Source: Streptomyces novaecaesareae (lineage in GTDB: Bacteria; Actinomycetota; Actinomycetes; Streptomycetales; Streptomycetaceae). Taken from it: a DNA stretch of 22,304 nucleotides. Both the position numbers and the translations under genes were made by a program. This document shows, piece after piece, positions 7,290 through 18,732 of the stretch. Within the stretch, counting starts at the first letter, position 1; each line of letters opens with the position of its first letter. The stretch is from positions 1 to 22,304 of the forward strand of contig NZ_JNWQ01000102.1 of NCBI RefSeq assembly GCF_000716875.1, in the 5' to 3' direction. The notes beneath the pieces are model-generated. The model worked only from the letters and a program-made list of their open reading frames with translations, made no database searches and was not told the origin of the DNA.

Positions 7290-8861
7290 TCAGGCCACCG
7301 AAGGCAGCGGCGGGTCGACGGCGAGCGGTGCGGTGGCGCGGGCCCGGTGCTGGTCGGCCCAGGTGGTGAGGGCGAGCGTGCAGGCGTGGTCCAGGTGGCG
7401 CAGCCCGGACCAGTCCAGTTCGACCGGCCGGTCGTCCGGCAGCCGCTCCAGGGCGTCCAGCAGCCGCGGCAGCCGCAGGAAGGTGGCGTTGCCGCTCAGC
7501 CGGACCCGGTGCAGCGCCTCGCCGGCCGGCAGGACCAGCTCCTCCACCGCGATCTGGAGGTGTGAGGTCTGCCAGGCGGACTTGGCCACCGCCAGGCCGA
7601 CGCCGATCAGCACCCCCTCGAACAGGTCGGTGGCGATGATCGCCACCGCCGTCACCACGAGCACCAGCGCCTCGCCCCGGTGCCCGCGGCAGAGCGCGGC
7701 GATCCGGCGCAGCGGCACGAGCTTGGCGCCGGCGTGGACCAGGACGGCGGCCAGCGCGGTCAGCGGGACGAGCCCGAGCACGCCGGGCAGCAGCGCGGTG
7801 AACAGCAGCAGCCAGCAGCCGTGCAGCACGCGGGAGGCCTTGGTGCGGGCGCCGGCCTGGACGTTGGCCGCGCTGCGGACGATCACTGCGGTCATCGGCA
7901 GCGCGCCGAGCAGTCCGCAGACGGCGTTGCCGAGGCCCTGGGCGGTGAGTTCGCGGTCGTAGTCGGTGCGCGGGCCGTGGTGCATCCGGTCGACGGCGGC
8001 GGCGCTGAACAGCGTCTCGGCGGAGGCGATCAGGGTGAAGGCGACGACCGTGCCGAGCCCGGCGGGGCCGACGAGGGCGGCCAGGGAGTCGCGGTCGGGC
8101 AGCTGCACGACGTCGAGCAGCCCGGCCACCCGGACCCGGGCGACGGGCAGGTCCGCGGCGGCGGTGACGGCGGCGGCCAGCCCGACGGCGGCCAGCGGCG
8201 CGGGGACGGCGCGGGCGGCGCGCTCCGGCAGGTACTTCCAGCCGACCAGCACCAGCAGGGTGCCGAGGCCGAGGGCGGCCGCGCTCGGGGTGGCCGCGGC
8301 GGTGAGGACGTCCGTCAGCAGGGCGGGCAGTCCGGCGATCTTCTCCGGCCCGGTCGCGGGGGCGCGGCGGTCGGCGAGTGCGTAGAGCTGGCCGAACACC
8401 AGGGTCAGTCCGATGCCGGCCAGCATGCCGTGCACCACCGAGGCGGACATCGCCCGGAACCAGCGGCCGAGCCGCAGGGCGCCCATCGCCAGCTGGAGCA
8501 GGCCGGTGGCGAGCACCAGCAGGCCGAGCGCGCCGGTGCCGAACTCCCGGACGGCGTCGGCGACCAGGACGGTCAGTCCGGCGGCGGGCCCGCTGACCTG
8601 CAGGCTGCTGCCGGGCAGGGCGCCGACCACCAGGCCGCCGACGATGCCGGTGACCAGACCGAGTTCGGCCGGGACGCCGGAGGCGACGGCCACCCCGACG
8701 CAGAGCGGGAGGGCGACCAGGAACACCACGAGTGAGGCGGGCAGGTCGTGGCGCCAGGGGACGGCGCGCAGCACGGCGGGCGCGGGCCGGGGCCGGCCCG
8801 GCGGGGCGTTCTTCCGGGGGCGGCCCGGCGGGCTCTCGCTCCGGTGGGGCGGCCGGTTCAC
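7290..8861 (-). CDS. SulP-family anion transporter (sulfate/bicarbonate type) with STAS-like tail
   Basis: A 523-residue membrane transporter. After a Pro/Arg-rich cytoplasmic N terminus, the SulP core begins with the segment that follows WRHDLPAS (VVFLVALPLCVGVAVASG) and continues with about ten further hydrophobic segments. VSGPAAGLTVLV matches the conserved SulP helix-3 substrate-site motif. ASAETLFSAAAVDRM and GLGNAVCGLLGALPMTAVIV are also diagnostic. The C terminus (about residues 430-523) is a short STAS-like domain including VELDWSGLRHLDHACTLAL. Substrate is not certain: SulP proteins carry sulfate, bicarbonate or other anions. I chose the GTG at 8861 because it overlaps the stop of an upstream 14-codon leader peptide with Cys-Cys, which points to sulfur control and favours sulfate. 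No ATG is available near the N terminus. Confidence 0.85.
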   Translation of the reverse strand: MNRPPHRSESPPGRPRKNAPPGRPRPAPAVLRAVPWRHDLPASLVVFLVALPLCVGVAVASGVPAELGLVTGIVGGLVVGALPGSSLQVSGPAAGLTVLVADAVREFGTGALGLLVLATGLLQLAMGALRLGRWFRAMSASVVHGMLAGIGLTLVFGQLYALADRRAPATGPEKIAGLPALLTDVLTAAATPSAAALGLGTLLVLVGWKYLPERAARAVPAPLAAVGLAAAVTAAADLPVARVRVAGLLDVVQLPDRDSLAALVGPAGLGTVVAFTLIASAETLFSAAAVDRMHHGPRTDYDRELTAQGLGNAVCGLLGALPMTAVIVRSAANVQAGARTKASRVLHGCWLLLFTALLPGVLGLVPLTALAAVLVHAGAKLVPLRRIAALCRGHRGEALVLVVTAVAIIATDLFEGVLIGVGLAVAKSAWQTSHLQIAVEELVLPAGEALHRVRLSGNATFLRLPRLLDALERLPDDRPVELDWSGLRHLDHACTLALTTWADQHRARATAPLAVDPPLPSVA

Positions 8862-8902
8862 CCGGTCACCGCCGGGAGTCGGGCAGGGGTACAGCAGCGC
8901 AT
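8858..8902 (-). CDS. Cys-Cys leader peptide upstream of the SulP gene
   Basis: A 14-codon open frame encodes MRCCTPARLPAVTG. GGAAGGA is placed 8 nt upstream of its ATG, a better ribosome site than any in front of the transporter. Its TGA overlaps the transporter's GTG start (GTGA). Codons 3 and 4 are consecutive Cys codons (TGC TGT). Actinobacteria, notably mycobacteria, are known to use cysteine-rich upstream open frames to control sulfur genes by translational attenuation; this one has the right layout. A small stem (8872-8876 with 8861-8865) holds the weak GGCGGTGA ribosome site of the transporter in its loop and abuts the GTG. Function is inference; the frame, ribosome site and overlap are direct observations. 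Confidence 0.62.
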   Translation of the reverse strand: MRCCTPARLPAVTG

Positions 8903-8942
8903 GGGGACGTTCCTTCCGCGCGCCCGCCGCCGCGGGCACGCC

Positions 8943-8998
8943 GTTGCAGGGCGGAGGTTGCAGGGCGGGAGGACGAGGGAGCGGGCGGAGCGGGCGGA
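8943..8998. repeat. short tandem duplications upstream of the SulP leader
   Basis: GTTGCAGGGCGGAG (8943-8956) is followed directly by a 14-bp copy with changes only in its last two bases (8957-8970). A little further on, GCGGGCGGA occurs twice in tandem (8981-8989, 8990-8998). They lie in the presumed 5' untranslated region of the SulP transcript. Confidence 0.7.
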
Positions 8999-9437
8999 AG
9001 GGGGAGAGCGGAGGGGACCGCGGCGGGGCGACGACTGCGGTGCGGCCGCGGGCCCGGGCGGGCCGCGGGACGGCGGCGGGTGTCGGGTCGGTGCGGTCAG
9101 GGGGTGTCCCTCGCTCGGGTGCGGCGGACCGGGCCCGCGGTCCTGGACGGGCCGCCGGCGACGTTCCCCCGGTCGTCGGCGCTCCCAAACCCCCCTGCCG
9201 CGGCCTCAGTTGGACGTCACAGGCCCGGCGTGCCACCGACGGTACCCAGGCCGACGGGGCGGGCCGACCTCGGACACCGTCCCTTCACGGGCACTGCACA
9301 CCGGGCGCGCTTCCCGGCGCGGAGCGTCCGCTTCCTCCCGTACACCTGCACGACCATCGCTCGTTCGTACGGATTCCTCCTGGTCGACCCGCCAATTCCG
9401 CCCGGGCGCGGACTGACACATTCTGTTGAAGTTCCCC
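8999..9437. other. non-coding stretch between SulP leader and gcl promoter
   Basis: This GC-rich stretch belongs to the divergent region between the SulP leader peptide and gcl (8903-9556). It must hold the SulP promoter, but I cannot place it. A minus-strand frame of 46 basic residues near 9217-9357 lacks a placed ribosome site and was not called. No RNA gene or riboswitch was recognised. Confidence 0.5.
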
Positions 9438-9467
9438 TTGACGCCCCGACGGAGCCCGCCCTACCTT
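9438..9467 (+). promoter_or_regulatory. gcl promoter
   Basis: TTGACG (9438-9443) and TACCTT (9462-9467) are separated by 18 nt and fit a housekeeping-sigma promoter. Transcription would start near 9474, inside the downstream inverted repeat. Confidence 0.65.
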
Positions 9468-9469
9468 GT

Positions 9470-9505
9470 TTCCACATACAGAAACCGTTCTTCCGTATGG
9501 TGGAA
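9470..9505. promoter_or_regulatory. large inverted repeat operator upstream of gcl (IclR/AllR-like)
   Basis: TTCCACATACAGAA (9470-9483) and TTCCGTATGGTGGAA (9491-9505) form an inverted repeat: the reverse complement of the right arm differs from the left by one inserted base and one substitution. Each arm is itself roughly palindromic (TTC...GAA). It sits immediately downstream of the -10, the position of a blocking repressor. In Streptomyces coelicolor gcl belongs to the regulon of AllR, an IclR-family repressor of allantoin/glyoxylate genes, so an AllR-type protein is the prime candidate (inference). Confidence 0.6.
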
Positions 9506-9556
9506 TTCAGGAGATGAGCCCTCCGAGCCACTGCGGGCCGACGCAGGAGAGACCCG

Positions 9557-11338
<1,782 letters not shown>

Positions 11339-11359
11339 CGAGTGGCGCCCTGACCTGGT

Positions 11360-11397
11360 GCGCGGGGGCGTACGAGCCGCTCCGTACGCCCCCGCGC
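11360..11397 (+). terminator. hairpin terminator after gcl
   Basis: A perfect 15-bp stem, GCGCGGGGGCGTACG (11360-11374) with 11383-11397, and an 8-nt loop, 22 bp after the gcl stop. Confidence 0.88.
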
Positions 11398-11497
11398 TCC
11401 TGGAACACCGGCGGCGCCGGCACGGTTGAGCCGTCCGGGGCCGCTACCGTGTGCCCGGGCGAAGACCCGCTGCCGACCTGCCGAAAGGACCACCACC

Positions 11498-11986
11498 GTG
11501 AGCCTGTACGACATCCCCCTGCGCACCCTCGCCGGCGAGCCCACCTCGCTGGCCGACCACAAGGGCAAGGCCCTGCTGATCGTCAACGTCGCCTCCAAGT
11601 GCGGTCTGACCCCGCAGTACGCCGGGCTGGAGCGGCTCCAGGAGCGCTACGCCGGGCGGGGCTTCACCGTGCTGGGCTTCCCCTGCAACCAGTTCGCCGG
11701 GCAGGAGCCGGGCAGCGCCGAGGAGATCCAGACCTTCTGCTCCACCACCTACGGAGTGACGTTCCCGCTGTTCGAGAAGCTCGACGTCAACGGTGACGAC
11801 CGGCACCCGCTGTACCAGCAGCTGACGCAGGTCGCCGACGCCGAGGGCGAGGCCGGTGACGTCACCTGGAACTTCGAGAAGTTCCTGATCTCGCCGGACG
11901 GCACCGTCACGGCCCGGCTGCGGCCGCGCGTCGAGCCGGAGTCGGACGAGCTGGTCGCCGCCCTGGAGGCCGTGCTGCCGGCCTGA
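11498..11986 (+). CDS. glutathione peroxidase family protein (thioredoxin-dependent type)
   Basis: A 162-residue thiol peroxidase that reduces hydrogen peroxide or organic hydroperoxides in the cytoplasm. The catalytic set is complete: peroxidatic Cys35 in NVASKCGLTPQY, Gln69 in FPCNQFAGQEPG, Trp in DVTWNFEKFL (about residue 125) and the Asn after it. Cys81 (TFCSTTYGV) sits where thioredoxin-dependent members have the resolving cysteine. Actinomycetes use mycothiol rather than glutathione, so thioredoxin is the likely reductant (established family knowledge plus inference). The GTG at 11498 has AAAGGA about 8 nt upstream and starts the family's typical SLYDIPLRTLAG. It is a single-gene unit between two hairpin terminators. 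Confidence 0.94.
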   Translation: MSLYDIPLRTLAGEPTSLADHKGKALLIVNVASKCGLTPQYAGLERLQERYAGRGFTVLGFPCNQFAGQEPGSAEEIQTFCSTTYGVTFPLFEKLDVNGDDRHPLYQQLTQVADAEGEAGDVTWNFEKFLISPDGTVTARLRPRVEPESDELVAALEAVLPA

Positions 11987-11999
11987 CGCCACAGCCGCC

Positions 12000-12037
12000 C
12001 GAAGGCCCGGAGCGCACCCCCGCGCGTCGGGCCTTCG
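12000..12037 (+). terminator. hairpin terminator after the peroxidase gene
   Basis: CGAAGGCCCG (12000-12009) pairs perfectly with 12028-12037. The 18-nt region between can form a further short GC stem. It begins 14 bp after the stop codon. Confidence 0.8.
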
Positions 12038-12145
12038 CGCGCGATCCCGCCCTGCTCGGGATGGTGCGGGCATGCTCAACGCGCCCCGAGGACAGGCCCT
12101 ATCGTGGATGATCCGTTGATCCATCACTGCGGAGAGGTCCACTTG

Positions 12146-13354
12146 ATGATCCGTCACGCCAGAACAGCGGCACGCGCGCTGCTCGCGGCCGGCTTACTCG
12201 TCACCGGCGCGCTCGTCGGCGCACCGCCGACGGCCGCCGCCGCCGCCGCACCGACGGCCCTGCCCGCATCCGACTACACCCTCGCCGCGGACTACCACCA
12301 GTTCGACACGCTCGACTCGGCCCTGGTCACCGCGCTGGGAACCTCCGCCGTGCACACGGTGATGGAGCACGCGAACCACGACCGGCAGGCACTCCCCTCG
12401 TCCTTCTCCGTCAGCGGCCTGTCCACCGGCTTCCGGTTCGACGACGGCGACAACTCCGACTGTCAGAGCGTCCCCCAGGGCATCACCACGAGCCGGGACG
12501 CCGTGGGCACCGCCGACAGCGGCAACTACGACGGCCACCAGCTCGTGCTGGTGAGCTGGTACACCAAGGACGGCTGCGACGGCGCCCAGCAGCGCAGCCG
12601 GATCACCCTGGTCGACTGGGACGCCACCTACCCCAACGCCTACCGCAAGATCCTCCTCGTGGAGCCGACCGGCACCGCGACGGCCCCGGACTTCAAGGAC
12701 ATCCCGATCCACGCCGGCGGCGTCTCGTGGTACGGCGACCACCTCTACGTCGCGGACACCGGGCGCGGCATGCGCGTCTTCGACATGCGGAAGATCCTCA
12801 ACACCTCCACCGGCGGCACCGCCGACCAGATCGGCCGCCAGTCCGACGGCTCCTACTACGCCCACAACTACGCCTACGTGCTGCCCCAGATCGGCACGGT
12901 CACGGCACGGACGACCAGCAACGACAAACTGGTCTGGTCGTCGGTCTCCCTCGACCGGGTCAGCAAGTCGATCGTGATGGCGGAGTACACCTGCCAGTCC
13001 GGCTGCACCGACTACCCCAACCGCCCGCCGAGGGCGGTCCGCTTCCCGTTCGCCTCCGGGGCGACGACGTTCGCCGCGACGACGACCGCCAGCCAGGCCC
13101 TCCAACTGCCCTGGTACAACCTCAACGGCGTGGCCTCCCACAACGGCCGCTGGTGGTTCAACTCCTCGGGGCAGAAGAAGCTCTCCTACTGGACCCCGAC
13201 CGCCGGCCCCGCCACCTTCGCCTGGGTGAGCGGCGGCGAGAGCCTCTCCTACTGGGAGGACGCCACCAACCCCGACCTGCTGTGGTCGCTGCAGGAGACC
13301 ACGGGCGGACGCAACGTCTTCGCCGTCACCCAGTCCACCTACGGCGGCGGCTGA
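12146..13354 (+). CDS. secreted protein of unknown function with a TTA codon
   Basis: A 402-residue exported protein that I do not recognise by family. The N terminus is a clear signal peptide: basic MIRHARTAARA, hydrophobic LLAAGLLVTGALVGA, then an Ala-rich cleavage region ending near residue 34. The mature part is rich in Tyr/Trp/Ser/Thr with few charged clusters and contains recurring strand-like pieces such as GVSWYGDHLYVADTGRGMRV, GVASHNGRWWFNSSGQKKLS and NPDLLWSLQETTGGRNVF, suggestive of a beta-propeller. Four cysteines (in SDCQS, DGCDG, YTCQSGC) could form disulfides outside the cell. The ATG at 12146 is supported by GGAGAGG 8 nt upstream. Codon 17, in the signal peptide, is TTA (12194-12196), the only in-frame TTA found in the window, so translation probably depends on the bldA tRNA of streptomycetes. 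Confidence 0.88.
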   Translation: MIRHARTAARALLAAGLLVTGALVGAPPTAAAAAAPTALPASDYTLAADYHQFDTLDSALVTALGTSAVHTVMEHANHDRQALPSSFSVSGLSTGFRFDDGDNSDCQSVPQGITTSRDAVGTADSGNYDGHQLVLVSWYTKDGCDGAQQRSRITLVDWDATYPNAYRKILLVEPTGTATAPDFKDIPIHAGGVSWYGDHLYVADTGRGMRVFDMRKILNTSTGGTADQIGRQSDGSYYAHNYAYVLPQIGTVTARTTSNDKLVWSSVSLDRVSKSIVMAEYTCQSGCTDYPNRPPRAVRFPFASGATTFAATTTASQALQLPWYNLNGVASHNGRWWFNSSGQKKLSYWTPTAGPATFAWVSGGESLSYWEDATNPDLLWSLQETTGGRNVFAVTQSTYGGG

Positions 13355-13383
13355 GCACCGGAGGCCGGTCCGGCCCTTACCCT

Positions 13384-13418
13384 CGACGGCCCCGACCGGA
13401 ATCCGGTCGGGGCCGTCG
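13384..13418. terminator. hairpin terminator between the secreted-protein and LysR genes
   Basis: A perfect 16-bp stem, CGACGGCCCCGACCGG (13384-13399) with 13403-13418, and a nominal 3-nt loop. It lies between two convergent genes. Confidence 0.88.
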
Positions 13419-13467
13419 TCGCCGGTCCTGCGACGACCACCTCGGCGGGAACGGCTACGTCACCGGA

Positions 13468-14391
13468 TCACGGCAGCAACAACCGTGTCCCCGGCGGCAG
13501 TTCGCCGTCACGTTCGGCGTCGTGCAGGTGGGCCAGCAGGGTCGTACGCAGCGCCTCCGCCGCGCGGGTGAGCGGCACCTCATGGCCGTGCGCGACGGCG
13601 ATCGTGCGGCCCAGCCCCGGCCCGGCGAACGCGGTCACCGCGAGGCCCGAGCGGGCCGCCACCATGCCGGGCACCACGGCGGGGCCGATCCCGGCCCGGA
13701 CGAAGCCCAGCACCGCGTCCATCTCCCCGCCCTCCACCGCGAACTCCGGCTCGAACCCGGCCGCCCGGCAGGCCGCCAGCGTCGCCTCGCGGACGTCGTA
13801 GCCCTCCCGGAACATCACCAGCGGCCGCCCCCTGAGCTCCGCCACCCGGACCCTGCGCCGGGCCCGCCGCTCGGCGGAGACCAACACCAGCTCCTCGTGC
13901 AGGAGTTCGGTGACGGCGAGGGCGGGCGCCTGGTCCCCGCTCGGCGGGGTGATGATCAGCGCGAGGTCCAGCTCCCCGGCCGCCAGCGAGCGGACCAGGT
14001 CGCGCGAGCCGCCCTCGCGGACCACCAGCGCCACGCCCGGGTAGCGGTCCCGGAAGACCCGCAGCACGTCCGGCACCAGGCTGGTACACAGGCTCGGCGG
14101 CGCGCCCAGCCGGACCCGGCCGCGGCGCAGCTGCACCGTCTCCTGGACAGCAAGCCGGGCGCTCTCGGTGTCCGCGAGGATGCGCCGGGCCAGCGGCAGC
14201 AGGGCGTCCCCGGCGTCGGTCAGGGCGATGTTGCCCCGGGTGCGGTGGAACAGCTCCGCGCCCAACTCCCGTTCCAGTGAACGGATCTGCTGCGAGAGGG
14301 AGGGCTGCGCCACGTGCGCCGCCTCGGCCGCCCGGGTGAAGTGGCGGGTCTCGGCGACGGCCAGGAAGTAGCGGAGTTGCTGGAGCTGCAC
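13468..14391 (-). CDS. LysR-family transcriptional regulator divergent from sdhCAB
   Basis: A 307-residue LysR regulator of normal length. The winged helix-turn-helix is at residues 1-60 (LQQLRYFLAVAETRHFTRAA, then HVAQPSLSQQIRSLERELGA), followed by the linker helix. The ligand domain begins at about residue 92 (VRLGAPPSLCTSLVPDVLRV). It lacks the two redox cysteines and AEGHC motif of OxyR, so it should sense a small metabolite, not peroxide. The start is GTG at 14391. TATCCT lies 6 nt upstream with no Shine-Dalgarno, so the transcript is probably leaderless. An ATAG-N7-CTAT dyad lies just beyond its -10, between it and sdhC, which is the usual arrangement for a LysR protein controlling the divergent operon and itself. 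Confidence 0.92.
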   Translation of the reverse strand: MQLQQLRYFLAVAETRHFTRAAEAAHVAQPSLSQQIRSLERELGAELFHRTRGNIALTDAGDALLPLARRILADTESARLAVQETVQLRRGRVRLGAPPSLCTSLVPDVLRVFRDRYPGVALVVREGGSRDLVRSLAAGELDLALIITPPSGDQAPALAVTELLHEELVLVSAERRARRRVRVAELRGRPLVMFREGYDVREATLAACRAAGFEPEFAVEGGEMDAVLGFVRAGIGPAVVPGMVAARSGLAVTAFAGPGLGRTIAVAHGHEVPLTRAAEALRTTLLAHLHDAERDGELPPGTRLLLP

Positions 14392-14411
14392 ACGGCCAGG
14401 ATAGGCCGCAT

Positions 14412-14430
14412 CGATAGCTGCTGCCTATCG
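14412..14430. promoter_or_regulatory. LysR-type dyad between lysR-family gene and sdhC
   Basis: CGATAG (14412-14417) and CTATCG (14425-14430) are a perfect 6-7-6 dyad containing ATAG-N7-CTAT, which fits the T-N11-A rule of LysR regulators. A further ATAG at 14401-14404 overlaps the LysR gene's -10 (14398-14403) and could be a second, weaker half-site. Confidence 0.65.
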
Positions 14431-14450
14431 TCGTGAGCCGCATCATGTCT

Positions 14451-14480
14451 TGGACGGACCCTGGTGGCCGTCCCTAGCGT
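14451..14480 (+). promoter_or_regulatory. sdhCAB promoter, probably leaderless
   Basis: TGGACG (14451-14456) and TAGCGT (14475-14480) are spaced 18 nt apart. The -10 ends 7 nt before the sdhC ATG at 14488, and no Shine-Dalgarno is present, so transcription probably starts at or next to the ATG. Confidence 0.5.
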
Positions 14481-14487
14481 TGCTGCC

Positions 14488-15188
14488 ATGACAACCGCGA
14501 CTCGGACGGCCCGGCGCCCGTCCACCCTGGCGACCCTGTGGCGGTCGACCGTCGGCAAGAAGGCGGTGATGGCCGTCAGCGGACTGGCCATGCTGCTGTA
14601 CCTGGTCGCACACATGCTGGGCAACCTCAAGGTGTTCTTCGGCCCCGACGACATCAACGGCTACGCGGCCTGGCTGCGCACCATCGGCCAGCCGTTCCTG
14701 GGCCACGAGTGGTTCCTGTGGATCGCCCGGCTCGGCCTGCTCGCAGCCGTCCTGCTGCACGGCGTCTCCGCCTACCAGCTCAGCCGGCGCGACCTCGCCG
14801 CCCGGCCGAGCAAGTACGTGCACAAGCGCCGCCGGGCGAGCTACGCGACCCGGACCATGCGCTGGGGCGGGGTGATCCTGGCGCTGTTCATCGTCTGGCA
14901 CATCCTCGACCTCACCACGCTGACCGTGAACCCGGCCGCCGAGGAGGGGCACCCGTACCAGAACATCGTCGCCTCGTTCGGGAACTGGTACTCCTGCCTG
15001 ATCTACATCGTCGCGATGCTGGCCGTCGGCCTGCACATCCGGCACGGCTTCTGGAGCGCCGCGCAGACCCTCGGCGCCAACAACGCCCGCCGCGACCGGG
15101 CCCTGAAGCTGACGGCCGACGGCCTGGCGCTGGTACTGACCGTCGGCTTCCTGTCCGTCCCCGTGGCCGTGATGACCGGAGTCGTCAA

Positions 15189-15192
<4 letters not shown>
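14488..15192 (+). CDS. sdhC: succinate dehydrogenase cytochrome b subunit (b558 type)
   Basis: A 234-residue membrane anchor of succinate dehydrogenase that binds b-type haem and passes electrons to the quinone pool. Five transmembrane segments are visible, starting with [20 protein letters not shown]. Conserved histidines that can ligate two haems are in [30 protein letters not shown] and GLHIRHGFW. It is the single-anchor Bacillus/Sdh1-like type, not the split SdhC/SdhD type. The ATG at 14488 (MTTATRTA) is preferred over an upstream in-frame start because a -10-like TAGCGT ends 7 nt before it. The stop TGA overlaps the sdhA TTG start (TTGA), so the genes are coupled. Confidence 0.93.
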
Positions 15193-17941
<2,749 letters not shown>

Positions 17942-17949
17942 GGCGTGTC

Positions 17950-17975
17950 TTGACGCCCGTTGTTGACGCCCGTTG
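17950..17975. repeat. 13-bp perfect tandem duplication after sdhB
   Basis: TTGACGCCCGTTG occurs twice with no gap (17950-17962, 17963-17975), starting 9 bp after the sdhB stop codon and ending before the terminator stem. Confidence 0.85.
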
Positions 17976-17979
17976 TACG

Positions 17980-18026
17980 GTCGGCCCCTCGCGTTCGGTG
18001 CTCGTCGCGAGGGGCCGACGTTTCTT
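17980..18026 (+). terminator. intrinsic terminator of the sdhCAB operon
   Basis: A perfect 14-bp stem, GTCGGCCCCTCGCG (17980-17993) with 18006-18019, has a 12-nt loop. It is followed by TTTCTT (18021-18026), making it the only hairpin in the window with a clear T-rich tail. Confidence 0.9.
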
Positions 18027-18143
18027 CGCGGCGGGGCGTGCGCGGGCATCTCGCGCTCCCCGTAAGGGTGGTGGATCGCCGCGTGCGGTGCTTCCTGACG
18101 GAGAATCGCGCTACGGTGGTCCTCCGCTACGGAGGGACGGCAT

Positions 18144-18308
18144 ATGCCCGAGGTTCAGTCCTGTGCCGGCTGCGGCGGGTCCGGGGGAACCCAGAAGACC
18201 GAGGCAACGGTCGAACTGGACGAGGAAGGAAGCATGGTGCCCAGGGTCCACGAATTCTGGTCGCCGTGCGGTCGGTGCCACGGATCCGGGACGGTGATCG
18301 TCGGATGA
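18144..18308 (+). CDS. small DnaJ-zinc-finger-like protein
   Basis: A 54-residue protein with two CxxCxGxG motifs, CAGCGGSG (residues 7-14) and CGRCHGSG (residues 42-49), the repeat unit of the DnaJ zinc domain. Together they can bind one zinc ion. Between them is an acidic, beta-like stretch (EATVELDEEGS). There is no J-domain, so it is not a DnaJ; it could be a small zinc-ribbon adaptor of unknown role. GGAGGG is 7 nt before the ATG, an excellent ribosome site. The TGA overlaps the ATG of the next zinc-motif gene (ATGA), so the two are co-translated. Confidence 0.75.
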   Translation: MPEVQSCAGCGGSGGTQKTEATVELDEEGSMVPRVHEFWSPCGRCHGSGTVIVG

Positions 18309-18610
18309 GGTTGGTCTTCGAGTGCGTCGAGTGCGGTGGGCACTACCTGCCGCCCGAGGGCATGGTGTACCCGGACGGGCCGGCCTCGCCGGTCTGGTGC
18401 ACCGCCTGCCAGCGCGCCAAGCACGCGGCAGGAGTCCGGGAGGACCCGCTGCTCGCCCGGGTCGCGCTGGCCGCCGCCCGGGCCGCGCTCGCCCGCCGGG
18501 CCGCCGAGCCCGCCGAGCTTGCTGCGCGCCCCGACGTCCGCCCGTCCCGGCCCCCGCTGTCCCGCCGGGCCCGGTCCGGGCCGGGCGGGGTGCGCAGCAA
18601 GCTCGGCTAG
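18305..18610 (+). CDS. small zinc-ribbon protein, unknown function
   Basis: A 101-residue protein I cannot assign to a named family. The N terminus has two CxxC pairs, ECVECGGHYL (about residues 6-15) and WCTACQRAK, spaced as in a zinc ribbon. The second half is an Ala/Arg-rich helix (DPLLARVALAAARAALARRA) followed by a basic, Pro/Arg-rich tail ending SKLG, which suggests nucleic-acid or ribosome contact (inference). Its ATG overlaps the stop of the 54-residue zinc protein by 4 bp, implying translational coupling and a shared job. It converges on the DUF2797-type gene. Confidence 0.75.
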   Translation: MRLVFECVECGGHYLPPEGMVYPDGPASPVWCTACQRAKHAAGVREDPLLARVALAAARAALARRAAEPAELAARPDVRPSRPPLSRRARSGPGGVRSKLG

Positions 18611-18631
18611 CCGGCCGCCGCACCCACTGCC

Positions 18632-18732
18632 CCGGCCGTCCCGGCCGTCTGGGCCGTTTCGGCGAGGAAGCGCTCCAGCAGGTCCGCGACGGTGTCGTCG
18701 GAGCACCGACGGAGCACTGACGGAGCAGCGTC
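18632..18732. repeat. two short tandem repeats at the 3' end of the DUF2797-type gene
   Basis: CCGGCCGTC occurs at 18632-18640 and 18641-18649, with a diverged third copy at 18650-18658. Separately, an 11-bp unit, GGAGCACCGAC type, occurs three times (18700-18710, 18711-18721, 18722-18732). The last unit overlaps the stop codon of the minus-strand gene (18731-18733). No hairpin terminator is evident in this 120-bp convergent gap. Confidence 0.75.

Noticed and set aside
9217..9357. Possible 46-residue basic protein on the minus strand upstream of the SulP leader
   Set aside because: AGGAGG lies about 18 nt before the ATG, too far for a ribosome site. Composition is random-like for GC-rich DNA.
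13468..14391. LysR regulator considered as OxyR because of the ATAG-N7-CTAT site
   Set aside because: The paired redox cysteines and AEGHC context of OxyR are missing, and the neighbouring operon is sdhCAB, not catalase or peroxiredoxin.
18607..18714. Minus-strand C-terminal-like stretch containing DDTVADLLERFLAETAQ downstream of the DUF2797-type gene
   Set aside because: The residues look protein-like, but the frame has no supported start or ribosome site and upstream it only shadows the DUF2797-type gene. It could be a relic of a longer C terminus, but nothing shows this.
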